Shown here: piece after piece, positions 9,379 through 20,300 of the stretch
How the letters are laid out: each line of letters opens with the position of its first letter
Position numbering within the stretch: position 1 is the stretch's first letter
Assembly: GCA_027487845.1 (NCBI GenBank)
Contig: JAIYCV010000028.1
Location: 1 to 64,000 of the forward strand
Source of the DNA: Flammeovirgaceae bacterium
GTDB taxonomy: Bacteria > Bacteroidota > Bacteroidia > Cytophagales > Cyclobacteriaceae
Direction: 5' to 3'
Length of the DNA stretch: 64,000 nt
Made by a program: the position numbers and the translations under genes
Notes under the pieces: model-generated
The model's database searches: none
The model's input: only the letters and a program-made list of their open reading frames with translations
Told to the model about the DNA's origin: nothing

Positions 9379-11793
9379 ATGTCACAAAGTTCAAAAAAGT
9401 ACGTTTGTATTCACGGTCATTTTTATCAACCACCAAGAGAGAATGCTTGGCTCGAAGTAATTGAAGTGCAAGATTCAGCACACCCTTACCACGATTGGAA
9501 TGAGCGCATATCAGCAGAGTGTTATTCACCAAATGCATCTTCCAGGATCTTGGATGGCAAGAATGTAATAAAGAATATCGTCAATAATTACTCTAAAATT
9601 AGCTTCAATTTTGGGCCCACATTGCTTTCGTGGATGGAGGCGAAAGATAAGCAGACCTACGATGCCATATTGGAGGCCGATAGGGATAGCATGAAGTATT
9701 TTGATGGCCATGGCTCAGCCATGGCGCAGGTGTACAATCACATTATCATGCCATTGGCAAATAAGAGGGATAAGGAAACACAAGTGATTTGGGGCATTCG
9801 TGATTTTGAGTATCGTTTTAAAAGAAAGCCCGAAGGTATCTGGTTGGCGGAGACGGCCGTTGATTATGAAACATTGGAGGTATTGGTTGAAAATGGAATA
9901 AAGTTCACCGTATTAGCGCCCCGCCAGGCTGCGGCTACTAGAAAGATAGGTGATGCCAACTGGAAAACAGTTAATGATCGATCGGTTGACTCGCGAAAAG
10001 CATATACCTGTCACCTCCCTTCTGGTAAATCGATAGCTGTCTTTTTCTACAATGGAGATGTATCGCAGGCCATTGCGTTCAACGGTTTATTAAATGACGG
10101 TAGACGGTTTGCGGACAACTTGATTAATTCTTTCAATGAAGACGATAAGGAAACCCAGTTAGTACATGTGGCTACCGATGGTGAAACGTACGGACATCAT
10201 CACAAGCACGGAGAGATGGCACTTTCTTTTTGCCTCGATTTCATAGAGAAAGACCAACGCACTACCCTAACAAATTATGCTCATTTTTTGTCAGTTGCTC
10301 CTGTTGAATATGAAGCAAAAATAATTGAGAACAGCTCGTGGAGTTGCGTTCACGGGGTGGAGAGGTGGCGATCGGACTGTGGATGCAATTCGGGTGGCCA
10401 TTCAGATTGGAATCAAAAATGGAGAGGGCCGCTGCGTGACGCGCTGGATTGGCTGAGAGACGAGGTAATGATCATATTCGAGCGTGAGGCGGAGTCCATT
10501 CTCAGAAACCCCTGGGATGCACGAAATGAGTTTATAAATGTGATTCTAAAAAGAGGCGATGAGACCATAAAACGCTTTTTGAAAGACCATGCGTTGACTG
10601 ATGCGGGTGCCAGCAACGTTTTGCGTATGATGGAAATGCAGCGACACGCAATGCTAATGTACACGAGTTGTGGTTGGTTTTTTGATGAGATATCGGGCAT
10701 AGAAACGGTTCAAGTGCTGCAATATGCGTGTAGGGTAATACAGTTGGCGAGCCAAGTAGGTGGCCAAGATTTTGAAATGGAGTTTCTGAAAAGACTGGAG
10801 AATTGCCCTAGTAACGTTGGCCAATATGAAAATGCAGCTAGTGTTTACAAGAAATTAATACTGCCCTCGCGCACCAACTTGCAGCGAGTTGGTATGCACT
10901 TCGCGGTCGCTTCATTGTTTGAAGATGAGCCAGAATCACTCACTATTTTTAACTATAAAACGTCTAGCGAATTGTTTGTACGCAAACGTTCGGGTGAGCA
11001 AACTCTTGTGTTGGGAATCACCAAAGTAAAGTCACAGGTAACGCGCTCCGAGAAACGTTTTGCGTTTGCAGTAATCCATTTGGGTAAGCATAATATTATA
11101 GGTAACATATCCTTAGACATGGAACCGGATAAGTTTGCGGGCATGCAGTTCAGGATGGTGAAGGCATTTGAAGAGGGTAGGCTAGGAGATGTAATAGGAT
11201 TAATGCAGCAATATTTTGGACCTGAAAAATATACTATCTGGCAGCTGTTTCAAGATGAGAAACGTAAAGTGCTTGAACTTATCTCTCAACAAAGCATGGC
11301 GGAGTTGGAAGATTCCTTTAGAAGGATTTACAACAGTGATTATCCATTGATTACGGCATTGTCAAACAATGACATGCCCATCCCGAATGCCTATCGAACT
11401 ACGTTTGAGTACATTCTAAATGCTGATTTAGTGAACATGCTGAAGTCAGAGAAGATAAGCACAAAAGAACTGGAACGAATCTCCTCTGAATTGGAGCGCT
11501 GGAATTTAAAAATCAGCGATACAGAAAGACTTTCCATTCTTGCAGGTGAAACCATTTTACGAGAACTACACAAACTGCAGAATGAGCGGGAAAATTTAAG
11601 AAGAGTTACGCGAATCAATAAGTTGTTCCCAATTTTCGCAAAGTTTAATCTTCAGCCAAATCTTCACCAAAGCCAGAATTTGTATTTTGAAACTTCGTTG
11701 GAACTCAAGAGTCAAAAGCAAGCAGAGATAGATCCTGAATGGACGGAACAGTTTAGCTTGTTGGGAGATAATTTAGGGGTGAGGGTAGAATAA
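9379..11793 (+). CDS. GH57 family glucan enzyme with DUF3536 domain
   Basis: An 804-residue cytoplasmic protein with an N-terminal GH57 domain (about 1-300) and a long C-terminal DUF3536-type region. The GH57 signature parts are clear: HGHFYQPPREN at the start, the catalytic nucleophile Glu158 in GIWLAETAVD and the acid/base Asp267 in VATDGETYGHHH. The cysteine pair near CGCNSGGHSDW is typical of the DUF3536 subgroup. GH57 enzymes act on alpha-glucans as amylases, 4-alpha-glucanotransferases or branching enzymes; which one applies here cannot be read from sequence. Its place directly after treS and glgB points to glycogen or maltooligosaccharide remodelling. It is the last gene of the operon; 284 bases without a gene follow. 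Confidence 0.88.
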   Translation: MSQSSKKYVCIHGHFYQPPRENAWLEVIEVQDSAHPYHDWNERISAECYSPNASSRILDGKNVIKNIVNNYSKISFNFGPTLLSWMEAKDKQTYDAILEADRDSMKYFDGHGSAMAQVYNHIIMPLANKRDKETQVIWGIRDFEYRFKRKPEGIWLAETAVDYETLEVLVENGIKFTVLAPRQAAATRKIGDANWKTVNDRSVDSRKAYTCHLPSGKSIAVFFYNGDVSQAIAFNGLLNDGRRFADNLINSFNEDDKETQLVHVATDGETYGHHHKHGEMALSFCLDFIEKDQRTTLTNYAHFLSVAPVEYEAKIIENSSWSCVHGVERWRSDCGCNSGGHSDWNQKWRGPLRDALDWLRDEVMIIFEREAESILRNPWDARNEFINVILKRGDETIKRFLKDHALTDAGASNVLRMMEMQRHAMLMYTSCGWFFDEISGIETVQVLQYACRVIQLASQVGGQDFEMEFLKRLENCPSNVGQYENAASVYKKLILPSRTNLQRVGMHFAVASLFEDEPESLTIFNYKTSSELFVRKRSGEQTLVLGITKVKSQVTRSEKRFAFAVIHLGKHNIIGNISLDMEPDKFAGMQFRMVKAFEEGRLGDVIGLMQQYFGPEKYTIWQLFQDEKRKVLELISQQSMAELEDSFRRIYNSDYPLITALSNNDMPIPNAYRTTFEYILNADLVNMLKSEKISTKELERISSELERWNLKISDTERLSILAGETILRELHKLQNERENLRRVTRINKLFPIFAKFNLQPNLHQSQNLYFETSLELKSQKQAEIDPEWTEQFSLLGDNLGVRVE

Positions 11794-11985
11794 TAAAGTT
11801 AGTAAGAATGAAGGAATTAAAGCTAAATACTAGTTTTTTCCTATTATTCAACACGCCCATGTGCTGCGAACTTTCCACAATGATGGATTTAAATTTTAGC
11901 GAACGTCAGTTACTGCGTCAATAAGACCCTGTAAACACAAACAAACGGCACCAAGGGTGGGTTCTTAAAAATACCCATTAGTAGG

Positions 11986-12018
11986 TATTGTTAATTTTGT
12001 TGCCAACTTGTACTTTCG
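11986..12018 (+). promoter_or_regulatory. Probable Bacteroidota promoter upstream of the secreted-protein/caspase operon
   Basis: TATTG at 11986-11990, a 20-base spacer, and TACTTTCG at 12011-12018 fit the Bacteroidota pattern (T)TTG-N19-21-TAnnTTTG with one mismatch in the -7 box. A transcript would start near 12025, giving a leader of about 50 bases before the ATG at 12078. An overlapping TAATTTTG at 11992-11999 is a second possible -7 box. Confidence 0.45.
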
Positions 12019-12077
12019 TAAAAGTGTTTTCATCCGAATCGTTTTTTCTGTGCGCTAGACGTTTTTAAATCTAAAAC

Positions 12078-12797
12078 TTGATGAAGTCTTTTACAACTTT
12101 CCTTTTGCCTTTGTTGGTGCTACAAATATCATTTTCCCGAGCCCAAACGGTCAGCAATGTTCGTATCAATTCAAATGTGACCATTCCAGAGGGGAAGCGT
12201 ATCTTGATTATGTTCGATCTTATTGCCGACCATGCGAACATTCCCTGTTTTGTGCGCGTGACCTACGGCACCAAGGCTAGGACTATTCAACTTGCTGAAG
12301 TGAAAGGTGATGTTGGAAATTTGGTTTATCCAGGTAAGAACAAGCAGATCTTCTGGGACTTTGTGGAAGAATTAGTTCACTCGGTAAACGAAGGAGAGGC
12401 TACGGTAAAAGTGGAAGCTTGGCCTCATGTGCAGGTGCTAAAAAAAGTGAAGCGGAAGAGTGATGTAATAGTGGGTGTTGATACCATTTATAAAAAAGGA
12501 AAAGAATATCAAGTAAAGTTATACAGGCACGAGAAGGAGGTGGTAGGTCTGGCCAATATGGAGATCAAGACAAATTCGTTTAGTCTGCTGCTTCCTAAAA
12601 AAGTTCGCGCTAGACACGACTATCAAATAGGGATAGACGATGGAGAGAAAATCTACTACAGCAACAAATTCAAGATCAAGCCCGTGGTAGGTTATTTCTG
12701 GAAAGTCCTTCCGTTTTTGGCAGTACCCGTGTACATATTAACCAATAAAACGCTAGACGATATCAAAGATCTACCTGGCGCACCAGACCCCAACTAA
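12078..12797 (+). CDS. Secreted protein of unknown function, beta-rich
   Basis: A 239-residue protein with a signal peptide (about 1-22, ending FSRAQ) and a beta-strand-rich N-terminal part of the type seen in Bacteroidota proteins with the motif PGKNKQIFWD. A second beta-rich part follows (about 130-210), which looks like an Ig-like or carboxypeptidase-regulatory fold. A hydrophobic stretch near the end (about 212-228, FLAVPVYILT) could be a membrane anchor. It lies 25 bases before the caspase-like gene and probably shares its transcript. A partner or substrate role is conceivable, but nothing in the sequence proves it. Confidence 0.75.
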   Translation: MMKSFTTFLLPLLVLQISFSRAQTVSNVRINSNVTIPEGKRILIMFDLIADHANIPCFVRVTYGTKARTIQLAEVKGDVGNLVYPGKNKQIFWDFVEELVHSVNEGEATVKVEAWPHVQVLKKVKRKSDVIVGVDTIYKKGKEYQVKLYRHEKEVVGLANMEIKTNSFSLLLPKKVRARHDYQIGIDDGEKIYYSNKFKIKPVVGYFWKVLPFLAVPVYILTNKTLDDIKDLPGAPDPN

Positions 12798-12822
12798 TTA
12801 CCAAATAATAAACTTCATTTTC

Positions 12823-14271
12823 ATGAAAAAGCTTTTTCTTTTTATTTTAGCTGTGCTCCCAATAGCTCTGATATTGGCGCAAAAAAACAAGGCCACGATT
12901 CCCCAAGTTAGTGTAATAGACCAGCCTGAAATTGAATGGGTCACGTTTCCTAAAGATACCGTTAACATCGTTGGCTCTAACATTCAAACCTTCACCGCTA
13001 TAGTGAAATCGAGATTGCCTTTAAATACCGTTGAAATACGTGTTAATGGTATTCAGTCCGATCTTTACGGCAAAAACGAATTTGCTCCTGCTGTAAAGTT
13101 AAACCGTTACGAACAAGTTATAGAGCGCACGATTACGTTGCGCACGGGAGTAAATACGATTTCCATTAATGCTACCAACACAAAAAATATTCTTTACGGA
13201 AGTAGCAGGAAAGTGACAGTTGACCCCAGTCAAATCACCCTATTGCGAAGTGGAAATGACCATAATGCACCCATGATATACGTATCCAGTCCCGCCAATA
13301 TAAGTAAAGCCGACAGAGTGACTATGTATACAGATTTACTGCGTCTTTCAGGATCAGTAATTGATGAGTCGGGTATTCAGCAGTTAAAAGTGAATGGCAT
13401 TATTGTGCCAGTAAAAGAAAATGGGGCTTATGTCATTAATTTGCCTGTAAACGTGGGCGAAAACCCGATTGTAATTGAGGCTAAAGACCTCAACCAGAAC
13501 ATCTCACTTAAAAAGTTTATCGTAGATCGAAGAAATCAGGATGGCACAGAGTATAACGTGGCCGATGCCAAGAATTACTTGCTAGTGGTGGGCATAAACA
13601 ACTACACTTCCTGGCCTGCCCTGAATAACGCGGTGGCCGATGCCGATACGATCCGAAAAGTACTTACCTCTCGTTATAAGTTTGACGAGGAAAACGTATC
13701 TGTATTGCTCAATGAAAAAGCAAACCGTACCAACATCTACGAAACCTTGCGTGGCTACATCGAGAAGATTACCCCGAAGGATAACCTCATGATTTACTAT
13801 TCGGGTCACGGCTATTTTGACAAACTATTAAGCGAAGGATATTGGGTGCCAGTGGATGGTGTGAAGGGCGATGTGTCTTCTTATATGCCAAACGCCCAAT
13901 TATTGAAAATTATTGAAAACATTAATTCTCAACATACCTTTTTAGTGGCTGATGCCTGCTTCTCGGGTTCCTTGTTTGCTTCCGCCAATAAGGGTTACTC
14001 GGAAAATGTAGAGAAATTCAAATCGCGTTGGGGGCTGGCCTCTGGTAGATTGGAATTTGTTTCAGACGGGGCAATAGGAAAAAATAGCCCTTTCTCGCAG
14101 GGCATTATTCAATTTTTGATGACGAATAAACAGGCCAAGGTGCCCGTGAGTGATATGGTGCAATATGTAAAAAAGAAAGTGGCAGAAACCACTGACCAGA
14201 CACCTGTTGGCAATCCTCTGAATGTAGCTGGGGATGAAGGAGGGGAATTTATTTTTTACAGGAGAGACTGA
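12823..14271 (+). CDS. Secreted caspase-like cysteine peptidase (C14 / p20)
   Basis: A 482-residue protein with a Sec signal (about 1-19), one or two Ig-like domains (about 30-230) and a C14 caspase p20 domain (about 245-440). The catalytic dyad is complete: His329 in YYSGHGYFD and Cys379 in VADACFSGSLF; the start of the domain has the usual VVGINNY strand. C14 enzymes cut after Arg/Lys (metacaspases) or Asp (caspases). The specificity here is unknown. Its export places it in the periplasm or at the surface rather than in a cytoplasmic death system. It is the second gene of a run with 12078 upstream and the giant 14316 gene 44 bases downstream. Confidence 0.9.
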   Translation: MKKLFLFILAVLPIALILAQKNKATIPQVSVIDQPEIEWVTFPKDTVNIVGSNIQTFTAIVKSRLPLNTVEIRVNGIQSDLYGKNEFAPAVKLNRYEQVIERTITLRTGVNTISINATNTKNILYGSSRKVTVDPSQITLLRSGNDHNAPMIYVSSPANISKADRVTMYTDLLRLSGSVIDESGIQQLKVNGIIVPVKENGAYVINLPVNVGENPIVIEAKDLNQNISLKKFIVDRRNQDGTEYNVADAKNYLLVVGINNYTSWPALNNAVADADTIRKVLTSRYKFDEENVSVLLNEKANRTNIYETLRGYIEKITPKDNLMIYYSGHGYFDKLLSEGYWVPVDGVKGDVSSYMPNAQLLKIIENINSQHTFLVADACFSGSLFASANKGYSENVEKFKSRWGLASGRLEFVSDGAIGKNSPFSQGIIQFLMTNKQAKVPVSDMVQYVKKKVAETTDQTPVGNPLNVAGDEGGEFIFYRRD

Positions 14272-14315
14272 GACATCGGATAAAATTGTGAAACTGATAA
14301 CATCTAACAACCTGC

Positions 14316-17300
14316 ATGAAACTAAAATTTTACTTTTTTTTATTCCTTACGTTCACCCTTGCAGCCACCACAATGGCTCAAGTCCCCACGGTCAGCTCGT
14401 TTACTCCTACCTCTGGGCCAGTTGGTACTAATGTAACTATCACAGGCACAAATTTTAATTCAACATTAGCAAACAACGTTGTTTACTTCGGAGCCATGAA
14501 GGCAATAGTGACGGGGGCGACAACTACCCAGCTTATAGCAACAGTGCCAGCCGGTGCAACCTACCAACCCATTACTGTGCTTAACACAGCCACGGGGTTG
14601 CAGGCCTACAGCAGGTCTAATTTCATTGCCACGTTTACGCCCGCCAAAGGCTACATAACTACGAGCGATTTTTCTTCAAAAGTTAATTTTACCTCAGGTA
14701 CCAATCCTTATTCTGTTGCTATTGGCGACCTAGATGGAGACGGAAAGGCCGACCTTGTTTCGGCTAATTCTGGCAATAACAACATCTCGGTGTTTAGAAA
14801 CACCAGTACTGCTGGCGCGATTACGACCACCAGTTTTAACGGAAATGTAGACTTTTCTACAGGGGCTGGTTCAACACCTTATTCGGTTGCCATTGGCGAT
14901 TTGGATGGGGATGGTAAACTGGACATAGCAGTGGCAAACGGAACTGCGAACACCGTATCTGTTTTCCGTAATACAAGCACTTCTGGTGTTATCTCTTCTG
15001 CCAGCTTTGCCGCCAGAGTAGATTTTACAACGGGTTCGGACGCACGCTCGGTAGTTATTGGCGATTTAGATGGGGATGGAAAACCCGACTTGACGGTTGC
15101 TAACAGTGGCGGCAGTGGCACGGTGTCTATTTTTCGCAACACTAGTACCTCAGGCTCAATTACCTCATCTAGTTTTGCCACGAAAGTAGAACTTCCAACA
15201 GGTTTCAGCCCTTATTCCGTTGCCATTGGCGATTTGGATGGCGATGGCAAGGCTGACTTGACGGTGGCAAATAGCGGCAGTGGTACTGTTTCAGTTTTGA
15301 GAAACACCAGCACCCCAGGAGCTATTTCGGCTTCTAGTTTTGCCGCCAAGGTAGATTTTATTACCGGATCAAGCCCCCGTTCCGTTGCAATTGGCGATTT
15401 GGATGGCGATGGCAAACAAGACTTGGCAGTAGCAAATAGTAACAGTAATGCAGTTTCTGTTTTCCGAAACACGGGCAGCAGCGGCAGTATTACCTCATCT
15501 AGCTTTGCTGCGAAAGTAGATTTTACAACGGGTTCATTTCCTATATCCCTTTCCATAGGCGATTTGGATGGCGATGGCAAGGCTGACTTGGCGGTGGCAA
15601 ATAGTAATAATAATAACGTTTCTATTTTGCGCAACACCAGTACTTCGGGGGCAATTTCGACTTCTAGTTTTGCCACTAAAGTGGATTTTGCTATGGGGTC
15701 AACCCTAAATTCCGTTGCTATTGGCGATTTGGATGGCGATGGCAAAGCTGACTTGGCGGTGGGAATTAACATTATTGGTGGTGGTACGGTTTCAGTTTTG
15801 CGCAACAGCCCCGTCTATCCACCATCCATTACTTCGTTTTCCCCAGCTTCAGGCCCAGTAGGCACAACTGTAACTATTACAGGCACTAACTTTAGTACCA
15901 CGCAAGCCAACAACGTGGTATTTTTTGGGGCTACCCAGGCTACCGTAACCAGTGCCACCTCCACGCAATTGGTAGTAACTGTGCCGCCCGGTGCCACGTA
16001 CCAGCCCATTTCTGTGCTGGCCAAAGAAAGAGGCTTAACAGCGTACTCTAATACCTCGTTTGCCATCACTTTTGGTGCCTCTGGTGCGCTCAATACCGCT
16101 GCTTTTCAATCCAAAGTAGACTTTACTACTGCCTCAGCCCCTTTTTCGGTGGCGATGGGGGACTTGAACAACGATGGGCGCGCGGACCTTGTAGCAGCCA
16201 CGAATGTTAGCAACAGGCTATCGACATTTACCAACCAAAGTGCAGTAGGAAGGCTTGCCACGTCCAGTTTTTCGGCAAAAGTAGACCTTACCACCGGCTC
16301 GGGGCCAACTTCCCTGGCGGTGGGCGATGTGGATAGCGATGGCCTACTTGACTTAGTGGCAGCCAACAGCAATACAGGCTCTATTTCGGTTTTTGAAAAT
16401 ACAACATCACCAGGTGCTACCTTCTCCAGTTTTTCCAGCAAAGTGGATTTTACCGCTGGCACCAACCCGCAGGCGGTGGCCATTGCCGACTTAGATGCGG
16501 ACGGAAAGCCAGAGCTGATGGTGGTCAACAAGGGCGACAATACACTATCGGTGTTTAAGAACGCAAGTACCACAGGCACTATCTCTACTTCGAGTTTTTC
16601 TACAAAAGTAGATTTCCCCACAGGGTCATCACCTTCGGCCGTGGCCGTTGCCGATTTGGACGGTGACGGAAAGCCAGAAATAGCGGTAACCAATGCGAGT
16701 GGTAACACCGTTTCCGTCTTTCGCAATATGGGTGCAGTTGGCAACATTACTTCCGAAAGTTTTAGTGCTGCAGTAGATTTTTCCACAGGTGCAAATCCGC
16801 AAGCCATTTCGCTGGGCGATTTGGATGGAGATGGCAAATCCGACCTGGTAGTGGCCAACAAAGATGACAACACGGTTTCCATTATCCGTAATTCAATAAC
16901 TAGTGCGGGCGCGTTTACAGCCGCTAGCTTTGCTGCCAAAGTAGATGTTATAACTGGTACGGGGCCACAGGCCGTTGCATTGGGTGATTTGGACGGTGAT
17001 GGCAAGCTAGATGTAGCGGTTGCCAATTTTACCGCCAATGCTGCTTCACTGCTCCGCAATATAAGTGCAGTGGGTGCGCTGACAGCTTCAAGCTTTGCCG
17101 TAAAGGTAGATGTCACCACGGGTGCAGGCCCCTATTCCGTGACTATTGGCGATGTGGACAATGATGGCAAACCCGACCTGATTATTGCCAATAGTACTGA
17201 TAACACGGTTTCTGTTTTGCGTAATGCCCTGATAACTCCGCTCCCTACCATCACCTCGTTTGCACCTGCTACAGGTCAGGTAGGCACTTCGGTAACTATA

Positions 17301-20300
17301 ACTGGCACTAATTTTAACACCACCCCCGCCAATAGTATTGTATATTTTGGCGCTACCAAGGCAGCCGTAACAGCGGCCACAGCCACCCAACTAACCGTAA
17401 CGGTGCCAGTAGGTGCTACCTACCAGCCCATTACGGTAACAAACAATGGGCTAGTAGCCTATTCCTCCCAACCCTTTTTGCCTACCTTTCCCTCCGGAAG
17501 CACTGCTTTCACTGCCAATGCGTTTTCTGCATGGGAGGATTTTTTTTTGGGGTATGACCCCCGATCAATTGCAATTGGTGATTTGGATGGCGATGGTAAG
17601 GCAGATTTGGCGGTTGCTAGTTACCGAACCAACATGGTCTCTGTTTTCAGAAACATCAGCACTTCGGGGGCTATAACAGCATCCAGTTTTGCCACTAGCG
17701 TTGATTTTCCAACAGGCTCAGGACCCAATTCTGTCGCTATTTGCGATTTGGATGGAGATGGAAAACTCGACTTGATGGTGGCGAATTCCAGTGCCAATAC
17801 TGTTTCTATTTTTCGAAATACAAGCAGCTTAGGGAGTATTACCGATTCAAGTTTTGCTTCAAAAGTTGATTTTATCACAGGTGCAAACCCGTCAGTTGCT
17901 ATCGCAGATCTGGATGGGGATGGTAAGCCAGACTTGACGATTGCTAACAAAAATAGCAACACAGTGTCTATTTATCGAAATACGAGCATTTTGGGCTCAA
18001 TCACCTCTTCCAGTTTTGCAGCGAAAATAGATTTTGCTACGGGTACAAGCCCGGAATCTATCGCTATAGCCGATTTAGATGGGGATGGTAAACCCGATTT
18101 AGTTACATCTAATTCCACTTCAGATAATTTATCTGTCTTTCGCAATACCAGCACCCTTGGGGCAATAAATGCCTCTAGTTTTTCTTCAAAAGTAGATTTT
18201 GGCACTATAGATACTTATTTCGTTGCGATTGGCGATTTAGATGGAGATGGCAAGCCAGATTTAGTAGCCACGCAAAGATGCTGCGGTGCTATTTCTATCT
18301 TCCGTAATAACAGTACTGCTGGCAGTATTACTTCCGCTAGTTTTGCTTCCAAAGTGGATTTTGCCACAGGGTCAAGCCCATATTCCGTTGCGATTGGCGA
18401 TTTGGATGGCGATGGCAAGGCTGACCTGACGGTGGCAAATAATAGCAGTGGTACTGTTTCAGTTTTGCGCAACACCAGTACTTCGGGGGCAATTTCGGCT
18501 TCTAGTTTTGCTTCTAAAGTGGATTTTACAACGGGTTCAAGCCCCATTTCAATTGCCATAGGTGATTTGGATGGCGATGGTAAACCCGACTTGGTGGTTG
18601 CTAATGGTAGTACTGTCTCCATCTTGCGCAACGCGTTATTGTCGCCTATTACGTTTGTGCCAACGTCAGGGCAAGTGGGGGCTACAATTACCATTGCTGG
18701 CAGTGGTTTTAGCACCACCCTCACTGATCAAACCGTTAGGTTTACAGCTGCCTCTGGCTCAACCGTGGTCGGCACTATTACTGCTGCCACAGCTACTACT
18801 TTAACGGTAACCCTGCCGGCAGGAGTCATAACTGGTAAAGTAACAGTAACCAAGGGATTATTAACCACCTCAAGTTCCACGGAGTTTCTGGTGCTGCCCT
18901 TTGCCATTACCAGTTTTTCGCCTAGCATTGGTTCATCGGGCACACCCATTACCATCACAGGCACGGGCTTTAGCAGTGTAGCGGCCAATAATGTAGTGAA
19001 GTTTAATGGCACCGCTGCAACAGTTAGTGGCAGCACGCCCACCACCATTGTAGCGCAAGTACCTGCGGGCGCAACGGCTGGTAAAATAACCGTAACCACC
19101 GCTGGTGAAACCGCCACCAGTACCTCTGATTTTGATGGCGTGCTGGCTATTACTTCCTTTAGCCCCACGAGTGCTGCAGCAGGGGCTTCTCTTACCATTA
19201 TTGGCACTGGGTTTAGTACCGACAAAACAAAACAAACGGTAAAGTTTACGGCAGGCACGGGAACGGTGGATGCAGTAATTACCAGCTCCAGCTCCACCAG
19301 CATATCAGTAACTGTTCCGGCAACAGCAGTAACAGGCAAAGTATCAGTTGCGCGTGAAACAAGCACAGTATCGAGTGCTATTGAGTTTTTAATGCTTCCA
19401 TTTGCCATTACTTCATTCAGCCCTTCTGTAGGGGCGGCTGGCACAGCTATTACAATTACGGGCACAGGTTTTAGCAGCGTGGTTGCTAACAGCGTGGTAA
19501 ATTTTAATGGAACATTAGCAACAGTTGTTAGCAGTACGCCTACAACCATTGTGGCGGAAGTTCCTGTGGGCGCAACCACAGGCGCAATTACAGTAACAAC
19601 TGCTGGGCAAACAATCACCAGCACTGCTTTCACTGTTATTAATTTAAAAATAACAGGTAAAAATTTTAACAATGCGGCTTCCACATCACAAAGCATCACT
19701 GTAAATGACATAAGCGAAGTGGCTTCCATTGCATTTTTTAGTAAAGGTGTTTCTGCTAAAGACCCAACCTTCAAGTCTGTCTCTGTCGCCCTACCAACCA
19801 CGAACTCAATAGTTTATCAAATACCTGCGGCTGAATTTACCGACCCGGTGGGCGTTCGCTTTTATTTTTCGTTGAAGGATAAAAAAGACAATGAAGTCAA
19901 GAGCGAGGAGGGTTACGTTTATAAAACATACCCCTCTGGTGTATCTACTCAAATCCCCAATCTGGTGTTTGGTAGCGATGCCACTAGTTACCAACTGATT
20001 TCCGTTCCACTGGAATTGACTTCTAATACTGTCGGTTCGGTTTTCAAGGATTTGGGTTCTGCTGACAAGTCAAAATGGCGTATGTATTCTTATCCCGGTT
20101 TTACCAAAGAAATGAGTACTTCTGACAATATTAGCGTGGGTAACGGTTACTGGCTCATTGCTAAAAATTCCACCACAATAAATCATGGCGAAGGTAAAAC
20201 AGTTGCCGTAAAAGAAGACGCTCCGTTTGTGTTAAAATTGGTAAAAGGTTGGAATCTGATCGGCAACCCGTACAATTTCAGCATTTCGTGGGACGATGTA

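Noticed and set aside
14690-18640. CRISPR-like regular repeats
   Set aside because: The period of about 160 bases lies in frame inside one coding gene and codes for calcium-binding loops.
15212-19801. Long antisense frames (up to 357 codons) opposite the giant surface protein
   Set aside because: They arise from the repetitive GC-balanced FG-GAP and TIG codons and read only as Pro/Ser/Val-rich shadow sequence with no start signal or family likeness.
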